Of a stretch of 64,000 bases of DNA, positions 1 through 7,919 are shown piece by piece (position 1 is the stretch's first letter; the number at the start of each line of letters is the position of its first letter). The stretch is from JAABRU01 sp050180235. GTDB taxonomy: Bacteria; Desulfobacterota; Desulfobacteria; Desulfobacterales; Desulfococcaceae. The DNA lies in assembly GCA_050180235.1 (NCBI GenBank), contig JBFXEJ010000001.1, positions 85,847 through 149,846 on the forward strand, given 5' to 3'. Under the pieces are notes generated by a model. That model searched no databases and was not told the origin of the DNA. It saw only the letters and a list, made by a program, of their open reading frames with translations. Position numbers and translations under genes: made by a program.

Positions 1-19
1 ATGTTTAATGAAAAATTAT

Positions 20-85
20 CAATTCATAATTACATCATTCACCATTCATAATTCACCATTCACCATTCATAATTCATCATTCACC
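20..85. repeat. Short tandem AT-rich repeats
   Basis: Degenerate copies of ATTCATAATTCACC and ATTCACC follow one another directly beside the 3' end of gspF. No coding or hairpin function is visible. A similar short-unit tract lies at 23535-23612. Confidence 0.75.
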
Positions 86-86
86 A

Positions 87-1313
87 TTACTTTATCAGTT
101 CATTCATTTCAAATATGGGAAGGCATATGGACAGCACAATAAACCCGACAATAGCTGCCATCACCAGAATCATCATGGGTTCCAGCAGCGCAGTCATGCC
201 CACCACTGCTGTTTCCACTTCGTTTTCATACACATCTGCAACTTTGTTGAGCATGGGCTCCAGTTCCCCGCTCTGTTCTCCCACCAGTATCATCTGAATG
301 GAAAGCGGGGGAAAGACATCGGTTTCGGATAAGGAAATGCCCAGACCCTGTCCTTTGCCCACATCTTCGGATGCCTTGCTGATGGCATCACTCAGCAGCA
401 CATTGCCCACAATGTTTCTGACAATATCCAGGGCATTGAGCATGGTCACGCCGTTTTCAAGCAGAGAACCCAGGGTACGGGCAAAACGGGCCACAGCCAG
501 TTTTCTGATCAGCCCGCCTGCAAGGGGCAGTTGCAGCATCAGACGATCCCACTGATACCTGCCTTTTTCCGTTTTTCTGAACTGGCCCAGCCCGATAAAA
601 AATCCGGCAATCCCCAAAAGAAATGCCCACCAGTAGGTCTTGAAAAATTCGCTGATGGCAATGAGAAAACGGGTGGGAGCGGGAAGGGCCTTGTCCATAT
701 CGGAAAAAATCGTGGCAATGCTGGGAACAATAAAGGTCAGCAGAAAAAACAGCACCAGCACACCGATCACGGCCATCAGCACCGGATAGGCCAGAGCTGA
801 GCGAATCCGGCTTCGGAGTGCCTGCTGTTTTTCCGTAATGTCGGCCAGCCGATCCAGCACAATTTCCAGAGTTCCGGAAGATTCCCCGGCTCTGACCATA
901 TTGATGAAAAGAGAGGAAAATACACCCGGAAATTTGGCCAAAGCCGCAGCAAAGGTATTGCCCTCCACAATGGTATCCTTGATCTGGGCCATCACCCTTT
1001 TGAATCCCTGGGGTTTGGTATAGGGAATCAGGGTATCCAGGGCGGAAACCAGGGGAAAGCCCGCGCCGGTCAGTGTGGACAACTGCCGGGTCATCAGAGC
1101 CACCTCCGCAGGCCGGACACGGGTGAATGAGCGGGAAAATCCGGAAAAACGCACAGATTTCCGCGCCGGGGCATCCTGGGTTTCTTTAATATCTGTGGGG
1201 AAAATCTTCGAAGATCTAAGTTTCTGCCGCGCTGCAAAAGCACTTTCAGCGTCAATAATGCCGGAAACCGACTTTCCTTTGAGATTCAATCCGCTGTATT
1301 CGTAAACTGGCAT
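87..1313 (-). CDS. gspF: Type II secretion / type IV pilus inner-membrane platform protein (GspF/PilC family)
   Basis: This 408-residue protein has the usual length and layout of GspF/PilC platform proteins, which sit in the inner membrane and couple the assembly ATPase to pseudopilus growth. It starts MPVYEYSGLN, typical of the family. Two homologous cytoplasmic T2SSF domains lie at about residues 72-195 and 275-395, each followed by a hydrophobic segment near 170-190 and 375-400, with a further membrane stretch near 225-245. No strong ribosome-binding site precedes the ATG, but the start fits the family N terminus. The usual partners (gspE, gspG and so on) are not next to it: a gap of over 1.1 kb lies upstream and repeats lie downstream, so it stands alone here. 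Whether it serves type II secretion or a pilus cannot be decided from the window. Confidence 0.93.
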   Translation of the reverse strand: MPVYEYSGLNLKGKSVSGIIDAESAFAARQKLRSSKIFPTDIKETQDAPARKSVRFSGFSRSFTRVRPAEVALMTRQLSTLTGAGFPLVSALDTLIPYTKPQGFKRVMAQIKDTIVEGNTFAAALAKFPGVFSSLFINMVRAGESSGTLEIVLDRLADITEKQQALRSRIRSALAYPVLMAVIGVLVLFFLLTFIVPSIATIFSDMDKALPAPTRFLIAISEFFKTYWWAFLLGIAGFFIGLGQFRKTEKGRYQWDRLMLQLPLAGGLIRKLAVARFARTLGSLLENGVTMLNALDIVRNIVGNVLLSDAISKASEDVGKGQGLGISLSETDVFPPLSIQMILVGEQSGELEPMLNKVADVYENEVETAVVGMTALLEPMMILVMAAIVGFIVLSICLPIFEMNELIK

Positions 1314-1627
1314 GGCTGTCTTTTAAAGTTTTTTCCGAAATTCTTCTGCATTAACGCATATAAAAATAATGCGGTTCAGGCATACTGCCTGCAAAAATCA
1401 GGTAGCTGCATATGTCAAAAGGAAATCATACCCTTATTCTGTCCTATTTTCAAGAGAATTATGGCATGAGTCCGGGATACGTCCATGTTTTTTCTTTTTC
1501 TGAAGGATTATTAATTATTATTTTCAGATAATTGTATAAAATTTCTGCCATCCTCTGCAAAGAATGGATAAATGTCGCTGCCCTTTCCACCTGAATTTTT
1601 TATCGGCAATATTTTTTACTGATTTTT
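1314..1627. other. Intergenic gap, no gene seen
   Basis: AT-rich DNA between gspF and the promoter at 1628. I see no ribosome-binding site with an open frame, no RNA gene and no clear repeat. Confidence 0.6.
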
Positions 1628-1656
1628 TTGACATTTACCGTATTTTTTTATATAGG
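1628..1656 (+). promoter_or_regulatory. Sigma-70-like promoter
   Basis: TTGACA (1628-1633), a 17-base spacer and TATAGG (1651-1656) form a near-consensus promoter. It points at the short hairpin-ended stretch 1663-1746, which has no open reading frame. Confidence 0.6.
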
Positions 1657-1662
1657 GAATTC

Positions 1663-1750
1663 CATGCAGACAAAAGAACATAAGGATATATTAAAATTTC
1701 CCATATAAAGCCTCCCGAAAATTCTGACAGTCCTTCGGGAGGCTTTCCCA
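1663..1750 (+). ncRNA. Candidate small RNA ending in a 13-bp hairpin
   Basis: A near-consensus promoter would start transcription near 1663. A perfect 13-bp stem (AAAGCCTCCCGAA at 1707-1719, TTCGGGAGGCTTT at 1734-1746) would end it about 84 nt later. No coding frame with a ribosome-binding site lies between. The hairpin has only a short T tract, so termination may be weak. I do not recognise the RNA. It could instead be an untranslated leader whose gene has been lost. Confidence 0.4.
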
Positions 1751-1782
1751 CCTTAGATTATGAGCGGTCTTCCGGAAAAAAA

Positions 1783-1924
1783 CTTAGGTGATTTCCATTA
1801 AAGATTATACCGTTTTTCGTAGGGCGGGCACGGCTTTTTGTGCCCGCCGTCCTGCTGAAACAGTGGGCACAAAAAGCCGTGCCCACCCTACAATATGGTA
1901 CATTTTTTCATGGAAATCGCCTTA
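1783..1924. repeat. MITE-like repeat, family CTTAGGTGATTTCC, copy 1
   Basis: The ends are inverted (TTAGGTGATTTCCAT and, reversed, TAAGGCGATTTCCAT). The centre is a long inverted repeat built on GGGCACGGCTTTTTGTGCCC. Two other copies of similar length lie at 10618-10761 (opposite orientation) and 55360-55503. No transposase is encoded. Confidence 0.85.
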
Positions 1925-2040
1925 TTGTTGCCATATTCAAAGCAATGTAAAAGAAAACAGGCTGATGGCGGATTTCTGAACTTACTGTTTCCGCTGCCCT
2001 GTGAAAATTGTTTTCCGGAAGTCCCCATCCTCATCCACTG

Positions 2041-2107
2041 AAAAAGCCAAACCTGCCGAAATGCAGGCGCGGAAAGCCGCGGGTCTGACAAAGACAGCCG
2101 GGCTGCC
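2041..2107 (+). ncRNA. c-di-GMP-I (GEMM) type riboswitch aptamer
   Basis: The sequence contains the ordered GEMM-I landmarks: CAAACC, a CCTGC/GCAGG stem capped by a GAAA loop, the GCGGAAAGCC junction, then a GGGTCT...AGACAGCCGGG stem closing in GGCTGCC. AGCC at 2045-2048 can pair with GGCT near 2101 as P1. The family binds cyclic di-GMP (a subset binds cGAMP). The aptamer's 3' arm is reused in the terminator at 2096-2132, which suggests a mutually exclusive switch. No plus-strand gene follows for about 1.3 kb, so the target gene is missing or unrecognised. Confidence 0.75.
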
Positions 2108-2132
2108 AGTTAGGGGCAGTCCGGCTTTTTTA
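2096..2132 (+). terminator. Riboswitch-associated intrinsic terminator
   Basis: AGCCGGGCTGCC pairs with GGGCAGTCCGGCT, followed by a run of seven T. Its 5' arm is also the 3' arm of the GEMM aptamer, so ligand binding and termination would compete. Confidence 0.75.
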
Positions 2133-2269
2133 TGTTCAGGCAGTGGTAAGTCCGGAATACAAAACCATATGCTATACCATTACCTGAAACATTTCGGTTG
2201 TAAAATACCGCATTCGAGATGCTTGTTTCAGCATTTTATAAAAATTTTTTAAGTATAGATATTGTTTAA

Positions 2270-2347
2270 ACAGCCACAAATAACACGAATCTGCACGAAT
2301 GCACAAAACATAATTCGTGTCATTCGTGAAATTCGTGGCTGTACCAT
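2270..2347. repeat. Intergenic ATTCGTG-type repeat
   Basis: AGCCACAAATAACACGAAT at the left pairs with ATTCGTGAAATTCGTGGCT at the right, giving an imperfect inverted repeat. It lies in the 320-bp stretch between the terminator and the cyclase gene, which holds no other recognisable feature. Confidence 0.55.
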
Positions 2348-2454
2348 CAAATTTTCTGAGTAATGGTATAAGTGGTCTGTCAAAAAAGTTCTTTCACATA
2401 TTTTGTATCGTTGGGGCGGCATCCTGCCGACCGAACCGGCACAATTGACCAATA

Positions 2455-3099
2455 TCATTCCAGCAGCACAGCCCGAACCGGTGAGGCTTCTCCTTTTTTT
2501 ATTCTCAGGGGAAAACAGAAAAGGGTGTAATTTCCCGGCGGAACATCCCTCAGATTGATACCTTCCAGAATGAGAATGTCATTTCCCAGCAGTTTTCTGT
2601 GAACAGGACAGTCTTCATCCCCGTATTTTTCAATGGAAATATAATCAATGCCTGCCAGACGGATCTTTTTTTCAATACAGATATTTGCTGCTTCCGGTGA
2701 CAGATGCACATAATTTTCAGAAAATATCCTGCTGACACACAGACCGCCTGCAGAATTGGATGTTTTGAAAAGAAGCGCAGAACCGGGGGAAATGTCCAAA
2801 TGCGCTATGTCACCGGCTTTGACTGATATGCTGTCTTTGATTTCCGCAACCTGCGCAGGAAGGATAAAATCACTGACTGCATAATCATCCAAAGTTTTTC
2901 CGCCCGGTATAAAATGGGACGGCATATCAATATGCGTACCGGAATGTGCGCTCAGGCCCAGCCCGGAAAGCTCAAAGGGACTGTCTGCACCAATCCGGCA
3001 GATGATTTCTCTGCGGAAAGGCGGATCGCCCGGCCAATCCGGAGACTGTTCCCCAAGAATCACGCTGATGTCATATATATTTTGATATGTTTTTTGCAT
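2455..3099 (-). CDS. Cyclase family protein (kynurenine-formamidase-like metal hydrolase)
   Basis: This 214-residue protein carries the family signature HSGTHIDMPSH (His56, Asp58 and His62 as likely metal ligands). That signature defines the cyclase/KynB superfamily of metal-dependent amidohydrolases, and the length fits. The opening IYDISVILGEQSPDWPGDPP also matches the family. Substrates in the family range from N-formylkynurenine to lactones and isatin, and nothing here fixes the substrate. No other tryptophan-degradation gene is nearby, so a kynB symbol is not given. The start is chosen because AAGGAGATGTCTG lies just upstream of the ATG on the minus strand. It is a single gene with repeats on both sides. 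Confidence 0.85.
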   Translation of the reverse strand: MQKTYQNIYDISVILGEQSPDWPGDPPFRREIICRIGADSPFELSGLGLSAHSGTHIDMPSHFIPGGKTLDDYAVSDFILPAQVAEIKDSISVKAGDIAHLDISPGSALLFKTSNSAGGLCVSRIFSENYVHLSPEAANICIEKKIRLAGIDYISIEKYGDEDCPVHRKLLGNDILILEGINLRDVPPGNYTLFCFPLRIKKGEASPVRAVLLE

Positions 3100-3305
3100 C
3101 AGACATCTCCTTAAATGATGATGTTTTTAATCTGCCACAAAGACGCAAAGGCACAAAGTCTCAAAAAGTTTGATATGCAATTATTTTTCAGATTTCATAT
3201 AAAGCAATCCTGACAATGCGCGATAAAGAAAAGAATAAGACAAATCCTTTCCCAATGGAAGACCTGTAAATATTTTCATTGGCAGTTCACATACAAATCT
3301 TTTTC

Positions 3306-3334
3306 TTGACCAAATATCTTTTTTGGATTATTCG
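3306..3334 (+). promoter_or_regulatory. Possible promoter for the pab genes
   Basis: TTGACC at 3306-3311 with a weak TATTCG 17 bases downstream. The transcript would reach the terminator hairpin at 3384 after about 45 nt and pabA after about 95 nt. Only the -35 element is convincing. Confidence 0.35.
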
Positions 3335-3383
3335 GAATAAAAAAACCGATCAGGAAAAAATTTTCTGAGTTATGAAACAGGCA

Positions 3384-3416
3384 AAGCCACCCAGACTCAC
3401 TGGGTGGCTTTTTTTA
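3384..3416 (+). terminator. Strong hairpin plus T tract just before pabA
   Basis: AAGCCACCCA (3384-3393) and TGGGTGGCTT (3401-3410) form a perfect stem followed by a T run. It ends about 20 bases before the pabA start. It could end a short upstream RNA or act as an attenuator for the pab operon. No leader peptide was found. Confidence 0.75.
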
Positions 3417-3434
3417 TTTTTGGGGGGACTTTAA

Positions 3435-4049
3435 ATGAAAAAAATGGCTGACACACTTCTTGTTATTGATAATTACGATTCTTTCACGTATAATCTGGTT
3501 CAGATGTTCCGTCAGTATGAACTTGACATCCGGGTCTGCCGCAGTGATAAGATCAGTCTGGAAGAGACAGATGAGTTCAGTCCCGACTATATTCTTATCA
3601 GTCCGGGGCCGAAGGATCCTGCACATGCAGGCATTTCCATTCCCATAATTCAGGCTTTTTACAGAAAAACACCCATTATGGGCGTATGTCTGGGAATGCA
3701 GTGCATAAATGAGGCTTTTGGCGGGAAAACCGTGCGCGCACCGGTTCCCATGCACGGGAAAACCAGTCAGATCATGCACAGGAACGAGGGATTGTTTGCT
3801 TCAGTGAATTCCCCTTTCCTTGCGGCCCGTTATCATTCTCTGGCAGTGCAACTGCGGGGGAACGGAGAACTGACTGCCACTGCCTTCAGCACGGATGGCG
3901 TTATTATGGGACTTTCCCATACCAAATATCCCCTTCACGGAGTGCAGTTCCATCCGGAAAGTTTTCTGACAGAACACGGATTTGTGATGGTGGAAAATTT
4001 TCTGAAACTCGGACCGCTCAGGAGCAGATTTGCCTATGGAAGAAATTAA
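3435..4049 (+). CDS. pabA: Aminodeoxychorismate synthase, glutamine amidotransferase subunit
   Basis: This is a class I glutamine amidotransferase of 204 residues that releases ammonia from glutamine for the partner synthase. The nucleophile elbow GVCLGMQ places Cys85, and HPES supplies His173 and Glu175, completing the triad. The N-terminal IDNYDSFTYN is the TrpG/PabA hallmark. A strong GGGGGG ribosome-binding site sits 7 bases before the ATG. The gene overlaps the start of the pabB-pabC fusion, which identifies it as the folate (PabA) rather than tryptophan (TrpG) subunit, since the partner carries the PabB-type PIKGT motif. Some bacteria use one such subunit for both pathways, so a role in tryptophan synthesis is not excluded. 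Confidence 0.9.
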   Translation: MKKMADTLLVIDNYDSFTYNLVQMFRQYELDIRVCRSDKISLEETDEFSPDYILISPGPKDPAHAGISIPIIQAFYRKTPIMGVCLGMQCINEAFGGKTVRAPVPMHGKTSQIMHRNEGLFASVNSPFLAARYHSLAVQLRGNGELTATAFSTDGVIMGLSHTKYPLHGVQFHPESFLTEHGFVMVENFLKLGPLRSRFAYGRN

Positions 4050-6300
4050 AAGAATTGCGGGAGAACTTACAGGGGTTCATACCGAACCCTTCATTCTAAG
4101 CGAACCCGTCATTGATCTGGCCTCCAGATTTGCACATATGCCCGGAACTGTGCTGCTTATGAGCGGAGGGGAATCAGACTGCGCCCGCTGTCATATTCTG
4201 GGCATCATGCCCTGGCTGAGTTTTTCCGGACGGGGGAACAAAATGCTGTTGGAAACCCCGCACACATCACTCCGCTTCAGTGCAGATCCTTTTGACACCC
4301 TTCGCGGAATTCTGCAAACCTTTGATCTGAAACATGGGGATTTCCCCGCGCCCATAGCCTCAGGACTCATGGGGTATCTGGCCTATGATCTGAAAGATGT
4401 TCTGGAAAAACTGCCCCGGACATCAGTGGATGATCTCTGTCTGCCCCATATCCGCTTTTATGCGCCATCTCTTGTGCTGATTCAGGATATAACGGACAGT
4501 ACAGCGCGAATCTGCATACCGGAATTTGCCGGAAAGGATTCTGTAGAGAAAACGCTGGATGAGTTCCGTCAGATGCTCAGCAGCCCATGTCCCGAACCCA
4601 AACCCTTCAGCGGAGATACTACAGGTTTTCAGTCTGATTTCACCAGATCCCGTTATATGGAGGCCATCGGGCAGATCCGGGAATACATTGCAGCCGGTCA
4701 TGTGTATCAGGTCAATATGTCCCAGCGTTTCCGCATGGGTTTCTCCGGGGATACCTTCACGCTGTTCCGGGAGCTTTGGGCAGCCAATCCCGCTCCTTTT
4801 TTCGCATATATCAACGCAGGTGATCATCAGATTGTCTCCACATCACCGGAGCGGTTTATTCTTCAGAAAGGCAGGCAGGTGGAAACCCGGCCCATCAAGG
4901 GAACCAGGCCCAGGGGAAAAACACAGGAGGAAGATGAAAAACTGGCACGGGAACTTCTGGAATCTCCCAAAGACGATGCAGAACTTTCCATGATTGTGGA
5001 TCTGCTGCGCAATGACATCGGAAAGGTCTGTAGACCGGGATCGGTTCGTGTGACTGAACACAAACATCTGGAAAAATATAAAAATGTATTTCATCTGGTA
5101 TCTGTGGCAGAGGGCGAACTGGATGCGGACAAAGACAGCACGGATCTGATCCGGGCCGCATTTCCCGGAGGCTCCATCACCGGATGCCCAAAAATCCGGT
5201 CTATGGAAATCATTGATGAAATGGAACCCCGGCGCAGGCACATTTATACCGGTTCCATAGGATACATCAGTTTTCACGATACCATGGATCTTTCCATTGC
5301 CATCCGCACAGCAACAGTTTATCATGGAAATATCATTTTTCCCGTAGGCGGAGGAATTGTTTTTGATTCTGATCCTGCGGATGAATATGAGGAAACCCTT
5401 CACAAAGGACAGACTCTGATGACTGTATTCAGCGGAAAGAAAAAAAAATCTGAGAAAATTCCCGCAGCCAAACCCGAAGCCCATGTCTGGATCAACGGAC
5501 TTATCAGGTCTGTTAAAGACGCTGTGATTCCTGTATCCCATCCGGGTTTTCAGTACGGATACGGTTTTTTTGAAACCATCCGTGCAGAAAAAGGTGTATG
5601 CCGGTATCTGGACGAGCATATGCAGCGATTTGTGCGGACATGGAAGGAATTTCTTCCCGGAGAACCGCCTGATCTGAGCTGGGATGAGATCATCCGGCAG
5701 GTGCTTGAGGCCAGCGGTCTGGAAAATACCGTGGCCGCAGTCAAAATCATTGCTGCCAAAGGCGACCGGAATATTCCCCCTTACAATCACACCCTGCTGG
5801 TGCAGGCTCGCTCCTATACACACCGTCTTGCAGAAAAAAAGACAAACGGCCTGAAACTGCTGATCTATCCCCATCCCAGGCAGAGCCCTCTGGCAGATTA
5901 CAAAACTTTGAATTATCTCTATTATATCCGTGCCGGTGAATGGGCCGCGGAGCAGGGGGCGGATGAGGCTCTGATCCTGAATCCGGACGGAAGCATATCA
6001 GAAAGCAATTCGGCCAATATTCTGCTGATTATGGGAGATCATACTGTGATTATTCCGGATTCTCCCCATGTGCTGCCCGGTATTATGGAACGGGAGGTCT
6101 GTGAATGGTTTACCCGCAAAGGCTGGCAGGTGGTCAGAAAATCTGTCACTCCGGACGGGTTAATCAAAGCCAATCAGGTTCTGCTGACCAATTCTCTTAT
6201 GGGCGCGGTTCCGGTTCTCAGTCTTGATGGCTGTTCTGTGGGAAGCTCTGCCTCTGAACCTTCGGATTTGTGGGAAGCCATCAACCTGCAGGTGCTATGA
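4036..6300 (+). CDS. pabB: Fused aminodeoxychorismate synthase component I and 4-amino-4-deoxychorismate lyase (PabB-PabC)
   Basis: This 754-residue protein joins two consecutive steps from chorismate to p-aminobenzoate for folate. Residues 1-460 are a chorismate-binding synthase with the PIKGTRPRG motif, whose lysine is diagnostic of PabB rather than TrpE, and GSITGCPKIRSMEIIDE further on. After a lysine-rich linker near 465, residues 480-754 form a class IV PLP enzyme (PabC), with the likely PLP lysine in YKTLNYLYYIRA and the ESNSANI motif. Several bacteria have this fusion. ATG 4036 was taken as the start; an in-frame TTG at 4030 is better spaced from GGAG at 4021. Either start overlaps pabA (by 14 or 20 bases), so the two are probably translationally coupled. 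With pabA it makes a complete pathway in one operon. Confidence 0.9.
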   Translation: MEEIKRIAGELTGVHTEPFILSEPVIDLASRFAHMPGTVLLMSGGESDCARCHILGIMPWLSFSGRGNKMLLETPHTSLRFSADPFDTLRGILQTFDLKHGDFPAPIASGLMGYLAYDLKDVLEKLPRTSVDDLCLPHIRFYAPSLVLIQDITDSTARICIPEFAGKDSVEKTLDEFRQMLSSPCPEPKPFSGDTTGFQSDFTRSRYMEAIGQIREYIAAGHVYQVNMSQRFRMGFSGDTFTLFRELWAANPAPFFAYINAGDHQIVSTSPERFILQKGRQVETRPIKGTRPRGKTQEEDEKLARELLESPKDDAELSMIVDLLRNDIGKVCRPGSVRVTEHKHLEKYKNVFHLVSVAEGELDADKDSTDLIRAAFPGGSITGCPKIRSMEIIDEMEPRRRHIYTGSIGYISFHDTMDLSIAIRTATVYHGNIIFPVGGGIVFDSDPADEYEETLHKGQTLMTVFSGKKKKSEKIPAAKPEAHVWINGLIRSVKDAVIPVSHPGFQYGYGFFETIRAEKGVCRYLDEHMQRFVRTWKEFLPGEPPDLSWDEIIRQVLEASGLENTVAAVKIIAAKGDRNIPPYNHTLLVQARSYTHRLAEKKTNGLKLLIYPHPRQSPLADYKTLNYLYYIRAGEWAAEQGADEALILNPDGSISESNSANILLIMGDHTVIIPDSPHVLPGIMEREVCEWFTRKGWQVVRKSVTPDGLIKANQVLLTNSLMGAVPVLSLDGCSVGSSASEPSDLWEAINLQVL

Positions 6301-6338
6301 CTCTGCCATGCGGGCTGTGAAAGGATATTCTGTTATAA

Positions 6339-6447
6339 GTAGGTCAACGAAAGTTTTTGGGTATAAAAAAACGGAATTCACCCTCCCCCTGCCCCTCCCT
6401 CAAGGGAGGGGAGAAAATTTTATACCCGAAAATTTATGGAACCCTAC
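6339..6447. repeat. Inverted-repeat element with GTAGG ends
   Basis: GTAGG...TTTTTGGGTATAAAA at the left is mirrored by TTTTATACCCGAAAATTT...CCTAC at the right. The middle holds CCCTCCCTCAAGGGAGGG. A fragment with TTTTATACCCGAAA occurs again at 49786-49800. It looks like a small non-autonomous element. Confidence 0.65.
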
Positions 6448-6491
6448 TTACCAATTCGCCATTGATCTGATGCAATATGCACCTGTGCATG

Positions 6492-6520
6492 ATTTGACAA
6501 CTTTTCAGAAGTTGTCAAAT
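6492..6520. promoter_or_regulatory. Perfect 12-bp palindrome upstream of the lipoprotein gene
   Basis: ATTTGACAACTT and AAGTTGTCAAAT are separated by TTCAG, 61 bases before the lipoprotein start. It could be an operator or an RNA hairpin. It lacks a T tract, so it is not a standard terminator. Confidence 0.45.
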
Positions 6521-6581
6521 CTGATCGGATCAAATCAGCGGAGAACCGAACCCAAAAAAAAGACAGAAAGGTAAAATAACA

Positions 6582-7721
6582 ATGTATGCAATCAGATTTT
6601 TTTCACTTCTTGCAATATGTCTGTTTTACTCAGGATGCGCGGGACTGCATAAGATTCCGGATACAGATGATGCAAAACAGTCTGCTGTAATCACGGAAAA
6701 GGAAGCCGGGACAGATGCTGAGGATGAAAAAGGCATTACAGCGCTGATGCAGGCAGCCAGCGCAAATCAGACGGAAATCATTGCCAGTCTGCTGGAACAG
6801 GGTGCTGATCCGGAAGAAAAGGACAGAGAGGGAAAAACCGCCATAATGCACGCATTTGAAAGCGGAAATTTTGCTTCATTCAAACTTCTGCTGGAAAAAG
6901 GTGCTGTTTTCAAAACAGATGACATTTCTGTGAAAAATACGCACAAAAAAAAGCGGTTTGCCGATTTGGTGGCAGAATACCGCATGTACCAAAACATCAT
7001 CCGCTCAGGAGAGAAAACACCGGTTCAGAACTTTGAAGCATTTTTTTCACAGTTTCCCAAAGGATATTATGCCTCTGAAGTTCAGGCCGTGTTTGAAGCA
7101 ATGTTGCAGAAGGATTTCAGCAGCATTGGGAAGCCGCCTGATCCTGACAGACTGCTTGAGTTTACTGAAAAATATTCAGGCATGGGAAAACACTGTTATC
7201 TGATAACAGCAGATTCCCTTAATATCCGGAAAAGCGGTTCTGTATCCGGCAAACGTACAGGAAATTATCAGAGCGGGGATCGTGTCTGTGCTTTGGAAGA
7301 AAATACGGACTGGATACGGACTGACCGGGGATGGATCAGCAAAAAATACACCAGACAGATTCCCGTTAATATCCCCAAACTGCAGTCTTATCTGGACAAA
7401 GCCGCTGAAATGGCAGAGTCAGATTCTCCGCCATCTTCCCAAATCCCCCAAAAAACTGTCCAATCCCCGAAAAATATAACTGATCCCCTACAGGAAAAAG
7501 AGGAAAACACTGTCTCAGGGCAGGAAAAAATTTTTCCCCGGACTGAAGAAAACCGTGTCAGCGATTTTTCAACTGTCCGCAGTGAACTGGACGCTATTCT
7601 CAGCAATCCGGAACTGAAAACTTTGGAAGATTTTATCCGTAAATACAAAGACAGCCCTGCGTACCGTTCTCTGGTGGAGTCTGCCAGGGGAAAATACAAA
7701 GAACTGCTGCTGGCGCAGTGA
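6582..7721 (+). CDS. Lipoprotein with ankyrin repeats and a bacterial SH3 domain
   Basis: This 379-residue protein is probably exported and lipid-anchored: a hydrophobic N terminus ends in the lipobox FYSGC, with Cys19 as the modified residue. Residues about 50-108 form two ankyrin repeats (GITALMQAA..., GKTAIMHAF...), a protein-binding fold. Residues about 200-255 (ADSLNIRKSGSVSGK... WISKKY) resemble a bacterial SH3b domain, often used to bind cell-wall peptides. A low-complexity stretch near 270-325 leads to a helical C terminus. A modest AAAGG ribosome-binding site precedes the ATG. It lies upstream of the CHASE2 cyclase in the same direction with a 200-bp gap, so co-transcription is uncertain. 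The exact role is unknown; a cell-envelope scaffold is the most likely guess. Confidence 0.8.
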   Translation: MYAIRFFSLLAICLFYSGCAGLHKIPDTDDAKQSAVITEKEAGTDAEDEKGITALMQAASANQTEIIASLLEQGADPEEKDREGKTAIMHAFESGNFASFKLLLEKGAVFKTDDISVKNTHKKKRFADLVAEYRMYQNIIRSGEKTPVQNFEAFFSQFPKGYYASEVQAVFEAMLQKDFSSIGKPPDPDRLLEFTEKYSGMGKHCYLITADSLNIRKSGSVSGKRTGNYQSGDRVCALEENTDWIRTDRGWISKKYTRQIPVNIPKLQSYLDKAAEMAESDSPPSSQIPQKTVQSPKNITDPLQEKEENTVSGQEKIFPRTEENRVSDFSTVRSELDAILSNPELKTLEDFIRKYKDSPAYRSLVESARGKYKELLLAQ

Positions 7722-7860
7722 GAAAAAGTCCTTTCACATATTCTGCATCGTAGGGGAGGCATCCCTGCCGCCCCGGAAACCGGCAGGATGCCGGTTTTAC
7801 TGTGTATTAAAAAATTCATCTGACAGAGCAATGAGCCTGTCCGTTTATTTCAGTTTGCCG
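7722..7860. repeat. Fragment of a dispersed repeat (TTTCACATATT..GCATCG)
   Basis: AAAAAGTCCTTTCACATATT followed by CTGCATCGTAGGGGAGGCATC resembles 2387-2424, where AAAAAAGTTCTTTCACATAT is followed by TTGTATCGTTGGGGCGGCATC. Both sit just outside a coding region and are probably copies of one dispersed intergenic repeat. Confidence 0.5.
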
Positions 7861-7919
7861 CGAAGATGCAAAGATTGCCAATACCACTCTTAACCCACCA
7901 GATATCCGGAGGCTTCATT

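Noticed and set aside
2249..2458. 69-residue frame on the minus strand after the cyclase gene
   Set aside because: It runs through the ATTCGTG repeat and a GCATCCTGCC repeat and has no recognisable start signal.
4843..5874. 343-residue frame opposite pabB-pabC
   Set aside because: Shadow frame of a gene with clear catalytic motifs on the other strand.
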